A program made the position numbers and the translations under genes. DNA of 51,399 nucleotides. Source: Sphingomonas sp. Leaf10 (GTDB lineage: Bacteria > Pseudomonadota > Alphaproteobacteria > Sphingomonadales > Sphingomonadaceae). The stretch spans positions 896,036 through 947,434 of the forward strand of contig NZ_LMKE01000001.1 of assembly GCF_001421245.1 (NCBI RefSeq), given 5' to 3'. The notes under the pieces are model-generated. The model did not search any database and had not been told where the DNA came from. It was given only the letters and a program-made list of their open reading frames with translations. Below are positions 42,676 through 51,306 of the stretch, piece after piece. Numbering within the stretch: the first letter of the stretch is position 1; every line of letters starts with the position of its first letter.

Positions 42676-43155
42676 ATGAAGGCGCTCATGAAGACCACCA
42701 AGTCGGCCAAGCCGCACGAGGTGGAGAAGAAGTGGCATATCGTCGATGCCGACGGCCTGGTGGTCGGTCGCGCTGCGTCGATCATCGCCAACGTGCTGCG
42801 CGGCAAGCACAAGACGTCGTTCACCCCGCACGTCGATTGCGGTGACAACGTCGTCGTCATCAATGCCGACAAGATCCGCTTCACCTCGAACAAGGCGAAG
42901 ACGAAGACCTATTACAAGCACACCGGCTATGCCGGCGGCATCAAGGCGGTCACCGCCGAGAAGGTCCTCGAAGGTCGTTTCCCCGAGCGCGTCCTGGAAA
43001 AGGCCGTCGAGCGGATGATCCCGCGTGGTCCGCTGGGCCGTGAGCAGATGCGCAACCTGCGCATCTTCAAGGGCACCGAGCATCCGCACGGCGCGCAGAA
43101 CCCCGAGGTTCTCGACATCGCGAGCATGAATCGCAAGAACAAGGTGGGCGCATAA
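42676..43155 (+). CDS. rplM: Ribosomal protein L13
   Basis: Early-assembling 50S protein. The 159-residue chain shows [26 protein letters not shown] and the signature [26 protein letters not shown] (family stretch near 115-140). A GTCC-AACGCCC leader precedes ATG 42676. It is coupled to rpsI by a TAATG overlap at 43153-43157. The 128-base region upstream has a TTGACT at 42584-42589 but no clear -10. Confidence 0.97.
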   Translation: MKALMKTTKSAKPHEVEKKWHIVDADGLVVGRAASIIANVLRGKHKTSFTPHVDCGDNVVVINADKIRFTSNKAKTKTYYKHTGYAGGIKAVTAEKVLEGRFPERVLEKAVERMIPRGPLGREQMRNLRIFKGTEHPHGAQNPEVLDIASMNRKNKVGA

Positions 43156-43715
43156 TGTCCGACAACCGCCAGTCCCTTTCCGACCTCGCCAACCTGACCG
43201 GTCAGCAGGCACCCGCCGCCGCGCCGCAGGCCGCTCCGGCCGCCGAAGTTGGCACCGACGCCCCCGCCGCCGCTCCGGTCGAGCCGGCCCGTCCGACCAT
43301 GCCGCTGCGCGCGCAGGAAATCGACGCCTATGGCCGCGCCTATGCGACCGGTCGTCGCAAGGACGCCGTCGCCCGCGTGTGGCTGAAGCCGGGTTCGGGC
43401 AAGATCACGATCAACGGTCGCGATCAGGAAGTGTATTTCGCACGTCCGACGCTGCGTCTCGTCATCAACCAGCCGTTCGGCGTCGCCGACCGCAATGGTC
43501 AGTATGACGTGATCTGCACCGTCAAGGGCGGCGGCCTGTCGGGTCAGGCCGGCGCGGTCAAGCATGGTATCAGCCAGGCGCTGACCCGCTACGAGCCGAT
43601 CCTGCGCGCGCCGGTCAAGGCCGCCGGGTTCCTGACCCGCGACAGCCGCGCGGTCGAGCGCAAGAAGTACGGCAAGGCGAAGGCCCGCCGCAGCTTCCAG
43701 TTCTCGAAGCGCTAA
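43155..43715 (+). CDS. rpsI: Ribosomal protein S9, N-terminally extended
   Basis: 30S head protein whose C-terminus (SFQFSKR) reaches the P-site tRNA. The 186-residue protein carries an Ala/Pro-rich extension of about 55 residues ([19 protein letters not shown]), a feature of alphaproteobacterial S9. The core then begins at [24 protein letters not shown] and continues through [19 protein letters not shown]. It follows rplM in the classic pair. A terminator lies 60 bases downstream. Confidence 0.97.
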   Translation: MSDNRQSLSDLANLTGQQAPAAAPQAAPAAEVGTDAPAAAPVEPARPTMPLRAQEIDAYGRAYATGRRKDAVARVWLKPGSGKITINGRDQEVYFARPTLRLVINQPFGVADRNGQYDVICTVKGGGLSGQAGAVKHGISQALTRYEPILRAPVKAAGFLTRDSRAVERKKYGKAKARRSFQFSKR

Positions 43716-43776
43716 TCGGATCGGCCACGCACGGGATACCGAAAGGTTCCCGTTTGCGGCCAGTCGCGGTACGTTT

Positions 43777-43806
43777 GGGGCGGTCCGGTGTCGGGCCGCC
43801 CTTTTC
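43777..43806 (+). terminator. Rho-independent terminator of rplM-rpsI
   Basis: GGGCGG (43778-43783) pairs with CCGCCC (43796-43801); an inner CC/GG pairing extends the stem, and TTTT follows at 43802-43805. It sits 60 bases past the rpsI stop and ahead of the methyltransferase gene. Confidence 0.8.
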
Positions 43807-43872
43807 GTTTGTCCGGTAACCGTATAGCGAGTGCCGGTCCGCACGCTGGCGGAGCCGAAAACAAGAGACGCC

Positions 43873-44622
43873 ATGACATCGCGTGCCAAGACTTCGTTGC
43901 TGCCGCTTGCCGATTCGGACCTGTGGCCCGACGAACTGCGTCGCAGCCTGTCCGACAAGCTGTTCACCATCGCCTTCGGTGCGATCCAGTGGCCGTGGCT
44001 GCTGCGCAGCCTGTCGGGTGGCAAGCGCGCCGACAAGGCACGGTTGATGGCCGACCTCAGCCTTGCCGCCGATGCGCTGCCCAATCTGGGAAGCTGGAAG
44101 GCGGATACCGGCTATCTCTCGCTGATCGTCGAGCAGATCGCCGCCAGCCGGCCGCGTACCGTCGTCGAACTGGGCACCGGCGCGTCGAGCCTGGTGACCG
44201 GCGCGGCGCTAGCCAAGCATGGCGGCGGACAACTCATCAGCTTCGACCAGCATGCCGGCTTCGTCGATGCGACGCGCGAATGGCTGGCGGAGCATGGCAT
44301 CGCCGCCGATCTGCGCGCGGCGCCGCTGGTCGAGGCACCGGGCGACTGGCCGGGTGTCTGGTACGATATCGATGCGCTGCCCGATCAGGTCGACCTGCTG
44401 CTGATCGACGGGCCGCCATGGACGATCCACCCCTATGTACGCGGCGCGGCCGAGACGCTGTTCGACCGGTTGCCGGTGGGCGGCGTGGTGATGCTGGACG
44501 ATGGTGCGCGGCCGGGCGAACGGGTGGTCGCACAGCGTTGGCGGCGGCGCTGGCCGAACTTCCGCTTCGAACTGGTCAATCGCGGGACCAAGGGGACGCT
44601 GATCGGGCGGCGATTGGCGTAG
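43873..44622 (+). CDS. Class I SAM-dependent methyltransferase (Methyltransf_24-like)
   Basis: A 249-residue Rossmann-fold protein that looks like a SAM-dependent methyltransferase of the Methyltransf_24 group; substrate unknown. The SAM site is TVVELGTGASSLVTG (first loop), SFDQHAGFVDATREWL (acidic residue after the second strand), and LLLIDGPPWTIHPYVRGA. The helical N-terminus (ADSDLWPDELRRSLSDKLFTI) has no obvious motif. The ATG at 43873 is preferred; a GTG at 43831 would add 14 residues. Confidence 0.8.
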   Translation: MTSRAKTSLLPLADSDLWPDELRRSLSDKLFTIAFGAIQWPWLLRSLSGGKRADKARLMADLSLAADALPNLGSWKADTGYLSLIVEQIAASRPRTVVELGTGASSLVTGAALAKHGGGQLISFDQHAGFVDATREWLAEHGIAADLRAAPLVEAPGDWPGVWYDIDALPDQVDLLLIDGPPWTIHPYVRGAAETLFDRLPVGGVVMLDDGARPGERVVAQRWRRRWPNFRFELVNRGTKGTLIGRRLA

Positions 44623-44658
44623 GGCTGAGGTCTGCCGACGTTGTGTCCGGACCTCTGA

Positions 44659-44723
44659 GCAGGCGGGGGTCCAGAGCCGAGCAAAACAACAGCTTGCGTA
44701 TGTGGCCCTGGATCCCCGCCTGC
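44659..44723. repeat. Dispersed palindromic element, copy B
   Basis: A 20-base arm GCAGGCGGGGGTCCAGAGCC (44659-44678) is almost the reverse complement of GGCCCTGGATCCCCGCCTGC (44704-44723), two differences. The loop holds GCAA...TTGC, as in copy A (23164-23253). Homology with copy A continues to about 44755. It lies in the gap between two genes. Confidence 0.8.
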
Positions 44724-44805
44724 GCGGGGAAACGGTGAGGTGGACTTCCGCATTGATCTCGACGTGATCGGCGTTGCTGCTTTCACTGCGCGCTGAAGAA
44801 GCGGG

Positions 44806-44830
44806 CCTCCGGATCAAGTCCGGGCGACGG
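44806..44830. repeat. Palindromic arm related to the repeat at 1249-1330
   Basis: CCTCCGGATCAAGTCCGGGCGACGG resembles CTCCGGATCAAACCGGAGTGACG at 1307-1329. It lies 80 bases after copy B and 11 bases before the end of the metallophosphoesterase gene, in a gap that is all repeat-like. Confidence 0.6.
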
Positions 44831-44841
44831 AATCGGTCACC

Positions 44842-45600
44842 CTATCCGCCCAGCGTCACCGGTTCGTCCGCCGCGCCCATCTTGCGAGCGATGGTTTCGA
44901 ACTCCCGCCCTTCGATGCGGATTTCGTTGAACGACGGCGGGTCGCGGCGGGTGCGGGTCGACAGGGTGCCGGCCCCGACCATGCGCAACGTGCCGCCGGA
45001 CGATCGATAGGGCATGTCGAACGGGTCATGGACATGGCCCGACAGGACGGCGTGAGCACCGGCAGCGGCAACCGCATCGAGCGCCGCTGCGCCGCCATCG
45101 GTTTCACCCCTGGACTTGGTGCCGACATCGACCAGCGGATGATGCGCCGCGATGAAGATCAGGTCGTCCTTCGGCACGCGTTCGATCAGTTTGAGCGTCC
45201 GCGACAGCGCCTTCGGCCCGACATAGCCCTTCGACCAGTCCCAGCGGAACTGGAAGCGAGCGGTAGTCTTGAGCGGAACGATGGCGACGCCGTCGATTTC
45301 GAGCGGGCGTTCGATCATGCGTTCCAGCCGCTTGTAACGCTTATACGGGCGGATGAAGCGGGCGAAGAGGTTGTAGAGCGGCAGATCGTGATTGCCGACC
45401 TCCACCGTGACCGGGCGGCCGAGGCTTTCGAGCCACTCCGCCGCCGCTTCGAACTCCGCGGTGCGGGCGCGCATCGTCAGGTCGCCGGTCATGATGATCG
45501 CATCGGGTTGTTCGCGCTTCACCGCTTCGCCGAACCACGCGATCGCCGCCTTGTCCTCCGCGCCGAAATGGACGTCGCTGACATGAAACAGGCGGATCAT
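44842..45600 (-). CDS. Metallophosphoesterase (calcineurin-like)
   Basis: A 252-residue protein of the calcineurin-type metallophosphoesterase family. The five blocks of metal ligands are VSDVHFG, TGDLTMR, VGNHDLPLY, AAHHPLVD and SGHVHDP. Family members act on cyclic nucleotides, Ap4A, or lipid phosphates; the substrate is unknown. ATG 45600 begins MIRLFHVSD; the longer frame to 45633 adds 11 residues without family similarity. It lies 46 bases after the MFS gene in the same direction, so may belong to the photoreceptor kinase transcription unit. Confidence 0.88.
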   Translation of the reverse strand: MIRLFHVSDVHFGAEDKAAIAWFGEAVKREQPDAIIMTGDLTMRARTAEFEAAAEWLESLGRPVTVEVGNHDLPLYNLFARFIRPYKRYKRLERMIERPLEIDGVAIVPLKTTARFQFRWDWSKGYVGPKALSRTLKLIERVPKDDLIFIAAHHPLVDVGTKSRGETDGGAAALDAVAAAGAHAVLSGHVHDPFDMPYRSSGGTLRMVGAGTLSTRTRRDPPSFNEIRIEGREFETIARKMGAADEPVTLGG

Positions 45601-45646
45601 CGGGCGTTCCCCTAAAACTGCAATTGCAGCCAACGCGCGAGGGGGG

Positions 45647-46843
45647 TTAGCGCTCCGACCGAATGGTGAGCGCTGTCAACCCGCCGGCGGCCGCGACCAA
45701 TGCCAGCGCGACGAATATGGCGCCAAGGCCCGCCCCGGCCGGTACCAGCGCCGCGAGCAGCGGCGGCACACAGGCCGGCAGCGTGTTGGTAAGGTTGAGG
45801 ATCGCCAGATCGCGACCACGCGTGGCCGGCGACGGCAGCAACTGCATCGCCAGCGCCGAATGCAGCGCGAGGAACACCGACAGCCCGGTCTGGGTCACGC
45901 CATAGCCGATCGCGGCGCCGACGAAGCCGGGGGCCAGCGCCATGCCGATCAGCCCGGCGACGACCAGCAGGGTCGCGCCGCCCAGAAAAGGCTTGCGCCC
46001 GCCGACCCGGTCCGACCAGCGCCCGGCCAGGATAGTCGCGACGACGACGACGCCGGTCACGACGGCCATCGCCTGTGCGACCGGCCCCGCCGCATCCCCC
46101 TGCCCCCGCCAGCGATCGGCGAAATGGAAAAAGGCATAGGCGGTCAGGCCGTTGCCGGCGACCTGCATCGCCAGCCGCGCGACCCATGCGCGGATAAGGT
46201 CGCTGCGGGCGAGCGCGGTCGTGGCCGGGGTGTCTGCATCGGCGCCGCCGCCGGCGCCGCGTTCGCGCACGAACAGCAGGAACGGCACGATCATCACCGC
46301 TGCCAGCACGACGTTGGCGGCGAACCGGGCGGCTTCGGTGGCGAAGAACGGCGCGGTCACCGCCGCTGCCGACAATACCCCGATCGGGTGCGAAATGCCG
46401 AGCAGCCCCGACACCCGCCCCTTCGTCCCGTCCGGCACTTCGTCGGCCATGACGGCGACCATCGGCGCGAACATCAGGTTCAGGGCGACCTGCCACAGCG
46501 CGATCGCGACCAGCAACGACGTGGCGGTGGCGGCGGCATGGACGGCGGCGAAGGCGAGCGCGATCAGCACCAGCCCGACCGCGATGGGCAGGCGCCGGCT
46601 GCCGCGACGTCGCCAGCCGATATCGCTCACCCAGCCGGCGGCGATATTGGCGATGCTGGCGACCAGCGCCCCGCCCAGTACCGCCTGCCCCAACAGGGTC
46701 ACGCGGTTGGCGGGATCGATCGCCGCGACCTTCACCTGCAACAGGATCGAGACGAACGGCATGAACGCGACGAACAGGCCGCAATAGGCGAGCGTGTAGA
46801 GCGCGACGAACCCGCGCGGCATCGCAACCGGTGTCGGCGTCAA
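45647..46843 (-). CDS. MFS transporter
   Basis: A 398-residue major-facilitator transporter with about 12 hydrophobic segments (for example LYTLAYCGLFVAFMPFVSILLQ, LLVAIALWQVALNLMFAPMVAVMADEVPDG and the C-terminal GAIFVALALVAAAGGLTALTI). A conserved MFS loop is DEVPDGTKGRVSGLLG. Substrate not assignable. TTG 46843 is chosen because its TTGA overlaps the stop of the histidine kinase; ATG 46822 is a possible shorter start. The overlap implies coupling of the transporter to the LOV kinase. Confidence 0.85.
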   Translation of the reverse strand: MTPTPVAMPRGFVALYTLAYCGLFVAFMPFVSILLQVKVAAIDPANRVTLLGQAVLGGALVASIANIAAGWVSDIGWRRRGSRRLPIAVGLVLIALAFAAVHAAATATSLLVAIALWQVALNLMFAPMVAVMADEVPDGTKGRVSGLLGISHPIGVLSAAAVTAPFFATEAARFAANVVLAAVMIVPFLLFVRERGAGGGADADTPATTALARSDLIRAWVARLAMQVAGNGLTAYAFFHFADRWRGQGDAAGPVAQAMAVVTGVVVVATILAGRWSDRVGGRKPFLGGATLLVVAGLIGMALAPGFVGAAIGYGVTQTGLSVFLALHSALAMQLLPSPATRGRDLAILNLTNTLPACVPPLLAALVPAGAGLGAIFVALALVAAAGGLTALTIRSER

Positions 46844-49428
46844 CGCCCCGCCGTCCGGCGCAGCGCGACGACCAGCTGGCTGATGGTATAGGGCTTGTGC
46901 AGCAGGTCGAAACCCATGGTGCCGTGCCGGACGATCACGTCGCTATAGCCGCTGGTCAGCAGCACCGGCAGCCGGGGATGCGTTTCGCGCACGCGTGCCG
47001 CCAGCTCCATGCCGCCAATGCCCGGCATCATCACGTCCGAGAATACCACGTCGAAACCATCGGGGTCGTCATCCAGCAGGTCGATCGCGGCCTGACCATC
47101 GGGCGCATGGACCGTGACGAAGCCCTGCGCCTCCAGCGCGTGAGTGGTGGTGGTGCCGACCGCTTCGTTATCCTCGACCACCAGGACGCGCAGCCCGTCG
47201 CCGCCGCTGGGTTGGGCATCGCTGCGCGCGGTTGCGGCGTCGCCCGTGGGAGCGGCGGCGCGTGGCAGGTACAGGATGAATTCGGTGTTGCCCGGCACGC
47301 TGCGCGCGCGGACCTCACCGCCCGATTGCTTGGCGAACCCGAATACCTGACTGAGGCCGAGACCGGTGCCCTTGCCCAGTTCCTTGGTCGTGAAGAACGG
47401 TTCGAACATGCGACCCAGCGTTTCTTCGTCGATGCCGCTGCCGGTGTCGGCGATGGTCACCGCGACGAACGATCCCGATGCGGCGGGGGCGGTCGAACTG
47501 GCGGGCAGGCCGTCGATGCACGCGACCGACAGGGTCAGCCGCCCCTCACCCTGCATGGCGTCGCGGGCGTTGGCGGCCATGTTGACGATGGCGGTGTCGA
47601 ACTGATTGGGATCGGCATCGATATAGGCCGGATCGGCGCTGGCCTCGATCGTTACATCGATCCGCGAACCGGCCAGCGTACGGATGATGTCGCCGAGGGC
47701 GGCGACCGCGACATTGGCGTCGAACGTCTCGGGCTGGAGCGCCGAACGTCGGGCGAAGGCGAGCAACTGTCCGGTCAGCTTGGCGGCGCGATCGACGGTG
47801 TCACTGATCGCCGAGAGATAGCGTTCGCGCCGTTCGGGCGCGAGGGTCGGTTGCCGGAGCAGATCCACCGAGGAACGGACGATGGTCAGCAGGTTGTTGA
47901 AGTCATGGGCGACGCCGCCGGTCAGCTGGCCGATCGCTTCCATCTTCTGACTCTGGCGCAGCGCGTCCTGTGCCGTCACCAGCGCCTGGGTCCGGTCGAC
48001 GACTTGCTTCTCCAGCGACGATGCGAGCGCCGCCAGTTCGCGTTCGGCACGGCGGCGTTCGGTTGCCGCCCGGGTCCGCTCGGCAACCTCGCGGACGAAG
48101 GCGATCTCGTCGTCGCGCCACACGCGCGGTTCGCCATGATTGGCGTAGATCAGCGCGACCAGCCCGCCCAGTTCGGTGAGCGGCATGTTGATGAACGCGC
48201 GGGCGTTGATCGATTCGAGCTGCGCGGCAGTGTCGACGGTACGCGGATCGGTCCGGGCATCGGCGACTACCGCCGTCTCGCCACGCTTCAGATCGTCGAT
48301 ATAGCTGCCATAGTCGCGGAAGTGCAGCACGCCGGCGATGGTGGTGACGCCCGGCGCGTTCCAGTCGCGTTCGATGGTAATCGTCTCCGCCGCGCGATCC
48401 ACCAAGCCATAACCGACGCGGTCGACGCCCAGCGCCTCGCCGATGATACGCGACGCGGCGGTGGTCATCTCGACCGGATCGTCGAGCAGGCGCAGCATCT
48501 CGTTCAGCTCGGCCATCGCCGCGCGCATGCCCTCCAGCCGCTTATAGACGGTGACGTCGATCGACACGCCGGTCAGGCGCGTAATCTCGCCCTGCGCATC
48601 GCGGGTCGGCTGGCCACGGCTGGCGATCCAGCGCGTCTCGCCGCCGGGTACGCAGACGCGGACCTCGATCTCCAGCGGCTCGCCCGCGAAACTCGCATCG
48701 ATCGCCGCCAACGCCGCCGCGCGGTCGTCGGGGTGGAGGATGGCGGAGATTTCGGCGGGCGATGGCGGATAATCGGCGTCGAAGCCGAAATTGGTGCGGC
48801 AGATCGCCGACATGCTGAGCTGGTGCGTGGTGCGATCGAACGCCCAGGTGCCGAAGCGCCCCGCCTCCAGCGCGAACAGCATCTCGCGCTCGCGTTCTTC
48901 CTGTTCGCGGAAGCGGCCGGCGAGTTCGACGAGCAGCGCGGCGTTGCTCGATTCGAGGCCGTCGACCCGGTCGCGTTCGGCGGTGACATCGAGCTGGCTG
49001 GCGAAGAAATAGGCGAGCTTGCCGTCGGCATCGGGGACGGGTGCAAGCAGCAGCCGGTTCCAGAACGGCGTACCGTCGCGGCGATAGTTGCGGATGTCGA
49101 CCTCGATCGACCGCTCGCCCGCCACCGCCTCGCGGATCTGCGCGACCGTCGCCGGGTCGGTGTCCTTGCCCTGCAGGAAACGGCAGTTGCGGCCGATGAT
49201 CCAGTCGCGGTCATAGCCGGTCAGGCGGCAGAAGGCGTCGTTGACGAACACCACCGGATTGTCGGGCAAACGCGGGTCGGTGACGAGCATCGGCATCCGC
49301 GTCGCGCGGACCGCTGCGACGAACGGATCGGTGCCGATGTCGGTCCCGGCAATTTCCAGCGCGATACGACGATCGTCTTGCCGCGCCGTTTCGCTGCTGC
49401 CCCCGTCCTGATCCACGTCGCCTCGCAT
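46840..49428 (-). CDS. LOV-domain hybrid histidine kinase (blue-light sensor)
   Basis: An 862-residue predicted soluble sensor kinase. Order: LOV domain (about 30-150) with photoactive C82 in GRNCRFLQ and FMN-contact residues N114, N124 and Q145; a second PAS domain (about 185-295); a GAF domain (about 310-455); a coiled coil; HisKA with H508 in GGVAHDFNNLLT; an HATPase domain (NMAANARDAM, DTGSGIDEETL, GKGTGLGLSQV); and a C-terminal receiver with phosphoacceptor D798 (VFSDVMMPG). The cysteine and FMN residues together strongly indicate a light-activated flavin adduct sensor. No membrane segment or DNA-binding domain is seen, so output goes to another protein. Overlaps the MFS start (TTGA). 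Confidence 0.92.
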   Translation of the reverse strand: MRGDVDQDGGSSETARQDDRRIALEIAGTDIGTDPFVAAVRATRMPMLVTDPRLPDNPVVFVNDAFCRLTGYDRDWIIGRNCRFLQGKDTDPATVAQIREAVAGERSIEVDIRNYRRDGTPFWNRLLLAPVPDADGKLAYFFASQLDVTAERDRVDGLESSNAALLVELAGRFREQEEREREMLFALEAGRFGTWAFDRTTHQLSMSAICRTNFGFDADYPPSPAEISAILHPDDRAAALAAIDASFAGEPLEIEVRVCVPGGETRWIASRGQPTRDAQGEITRLTGVSIDVTVYKRLEGMRAAMAELNEMLRLLDDPVEMTTAASRIIGEALGVDRVGYGLVDRAAETITIERDWNAPGVTTIAGVLHFRDYGSYIDDLKRGETAVVADARTDPRTVDTAAQLESINARAFINMPLTELGGLVALIYANHGEPRVWRDDEIAFVREVAERTRAATERRRAERELAALASSLEKQVVDRTQALVTAQDALRQSQKMEAIGQLTGGVAHDFNNLLTIVRSSVDLLRQPTLAPERRERYLSAISDTVDRAAKLTGQLLAFARRSALQPETFDANVAVAALGDIIRTLAGSRIDVTIEASADPAYIDADPNQFDTAIVNMAANARDAMQGEGRLTLSVACIDGLPASSTAPAASGSFVAVTIADTGSGIDEETLGRMFEPFFTTKELGKGTGLGLSQVFGFAKQSGGEVRARSVPGNTEFILYLPRAAAPTGDAATARSDAQPSGGDGLRVLVVEDNEAVGTTTTHALEAQGFVTVHAPDGQAAIDLLDDDPDGFDVVFSDVMMPGIGGMELAARVRETHPRLPVLLTSGYSDVIVRHGTMGFDLLHKPYTISQLVVALRRTAGR

Positions 49429-49498
49429 CGCCCAAGTAACGTGGCCCGCCGGCTGCCGGTCCGCAGCCGCGCCCCCCTCCGGCTATGCTATGATAGGA

Positions 49499-50500
49499 TC
49501 AGCGGCGAACGTCCAGCCCGCCGGCAAGAAACGCATCGATATCGGATTGATGGAACAAGCTAAAATCACCCGGCAACGAATGTTTCAGCGCAGCGACCGC
49601 CAGTCCCCAATGCGCGGCGACTTCCTCGTTCTTGCCCGACATCAATCCGTGGAGCACGCCGCTGGCAAAGGCGTCGCCGCCACCGATGCGGTCGACGATG
49701 CCCGAGATCGTGATTTCGTCGGTCTGTACCGACCCCGACGGCGTATCGATCCGCGCCGACAGCCGATGCCGGTCGGCATCCTCGACCTGACGCGCGGTCG
49801 AGGCGATGTGCTTGAGGTTCGGGAAAGCCGCGAACGCCGCCTCTGCCGCCTCGCGCCGGCGATCCTCGCCCTCGCCCGAAAATTCGCGGCCGAGCAGCAG
49901 CGATACGTCGCGGTGGTTGCCGAACAGCAGGTCGGCAAGCCCCACCAGCTTCGTCAGCACGCCGCGCGGATCGCTGTCCCATGCTTCCCACAGGCGGGCG
50001 CGATAATTGCCGTCGAACGAGATGGTCAGCCCCTTCGCCCGTGCCGCTTCGGCAGCGGCGATAGCGGCATCGGCGCTGTCCGGCCCGAGCGCGGGGGTAA
50101 TGCCCGAAAGGTGCAACCGGGTGCAACCGTCGAGCAGCCGGTCCCAGTCCCAGCTATCGGCTGGGGCGGTGGCGAAGCTGGACCCGGCGCGATCATAGAC
50201 GATGTCGGAGGCGCGCAGGCCGGCGCCGACGCTCAGGAAATACATCCCCATCCGCCCGTCACGGGTGACGACGCGCGAACAGTCGACGCCCTGCGCGCGG
50301 ATGGCCGAGACGGCACCGCGCCCGAGCGGATTGTCGGGAACCGCGCTGACGCAGGCGGCGGCATGGCCGAGATTGGCGAGACCGACCGCGACATTCGCCT
50401 CCGCCCCGCCGACATGCACGTCGAACCGGTGGCTTTGCATCAGCAACTCGCGACCCGGAGCGCTGAGCCTGAGCAGCAATTCGCCAAAACACAGGATCAT
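49499..50500 (-). CDS. kdgK: 2-dehydro-3-deoxygluconate kinase (PfkB family)
   Basis: Phosphorylates 2-keto-3-deoxygluconate to KDPG, used in uronate and pectin or alginate degradation and the Entner-Doudoroff route. The 333-residue PfkB protein has the sugar-kinase opening LCFGELLLRLSAPG, the FDVHVGGAEANVAVGLA motif 1 and DRIGGGDAFASGVLHGL motif 2. ATG 50500 overlaps the kduD stop (ATGA); an in-frame ATG at 50512 would add four residues. Other PfkB substrates are possible, but the kduD neighbour supports KDG kinase. Confidence 0.88.
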   Translation of the reverse strand: MILCFGELLLRLSAPGRELLMQSHRFDVHVGGAEANVAVGLANLGHAAACVSAVPDNPLGRGAVSAIRAQGVDCSRVVTRDGRMGMYFLSVGAGLRASDIVYDRAGSSFATAPADSWDWDRLLDGCTRLHLSGITPALGPDSADAAIAAAEAARAKGLTISFDGNYRARLWEAWDSDPRGVLTKLVGLADLLFGNHRDVSLLLGREFSGEGEDRRREAAEAAFAAFPNLKHIASTARQVEDADRHRLSARIDTPSGSVQTDEITISGIVDRIGGGDAFASGVLHGLMSGKNEEVAAHWGLAVAALKHSLPGDFSLFHQSDIDAFLAGGLDVRR

Positions 50501-51249
50501 CGTGCCAGCCATCCCCCATCGACCGCGAGGACATGGCCGTTGACATAATCGGACGACGACGAGGCAAGGAATACCGCAGCGCCGCCCAGATCGTCGGCCG
50601 CACCCCAGCGCCCCGCCGGAATGCGTTCGAGGATCTGGCGGTTGCGGGTTTCATCGGCCTGCAACGCGGCGGTGTTGTTGGTGGCGATATAGCCCGGCGC
50701 GATCGCGTTGACGTTCACGCCCTTCGCCGCCCACTCGTTCGCCAGCAGCTTGGTCAGGCCGCCGATCCCCGATTTCGATGCGGTGTAACTGGGCACCCGC
50801 ACGCCGCCCTGAAACGTCAGCATCGATGCGATGTTGATGATCTTGCCCCGCCCCTGCGCCACCATGTGGCGGCCGGCGGACTGGCAGAGGAAGAACACGG
50901 ATTTCAGGTTGGTGTCGATGACCGCGTCCCAGTCCGCTTCCGTAAAGTCGAGACTGTCGGCGCGCCGGATGATTCCGGCATTGTTGACCAGAATATCCAG
51001 CCCACCGAGTGTGTCGACGACCTGTGCCACCACCCCCTCGACCGGGGCGATGGTCGACAGGTCGGCGGAGACGATCTCCGCCCGGCGACCCATCGCCCGC
51101 ACCTGTTCGGCAGTCTCGGTGGCGGGGGTGCGCCCGATCAGCGCGACGTCGGCCCCGGCGGCGGCCAGCGCCAGCGCGATCGCCTGTCCGATGCCGGTAT
51201 TGGCACCAGTGACGGCCGCGACCCGGCCCGAAAGATCGAAAGGATTCAT
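50497..51249 (-). CDS. kduD: 2-dehydro-3-deoxy-D-gluconate (KduD-type) SDR dehydrogenase
   Basis: A 250-residue SDR of the KduD type, which interconverts 2,5-diketo-3-deoxygluconate and KDG in pectin or alginate oligosaccharide use. It starts MNPFDLSGRVAAVTGANTGIG (cofactor motif), has LVNNAGII, the catalytic Ser/Tyr/Lys in INIASMLTFQGGVRVPSYTASKSG, and ends VNGHVLAVDGGWLAR. ATG 51249 has GAGGAGTTACC upstream, a good ribosome site; the longer in-frame start at 51270 lacks one. It is coupled to kdgK by ATGA. Further uronate genes probably lie beyond the window edge. Confidence 0.88.
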   Translation of the reverse strand: MNPFDLSGRVAAVTGANTGIGQAIALALAAAGADVALIGRTPATETAEQVRAMGRRAEIVSADLSTIAPVEGVVAQVVDTLGGLDILVNNAGIIRRADSLDFTEADWDAVIDTNLKSVFFLCQSAGRHMVAQGRGKIINIASMLTFQGGVRVPSYTASKSGIGGLTKLLANEWAAKGVNVNAIAPGYIATNNTAALQADETRNRQILERIPAGRWGAADDLGGAAVFLASSSSDYVNGHVLAVDGGWLAR

Positions 51250-51306
51250 GGTAACTCCTCGGTTCCCCATGGGGGGTCGCTTGTCGCAGGCAGTTGGTCA
51301 GAAACG

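Noticed and set aside
46831..49563. Plus-strand open frame of 910 codons
   Set aside because: Antisense to the LOV histidine kinase, Arg/Gly-rich composition, no recognisable domain.
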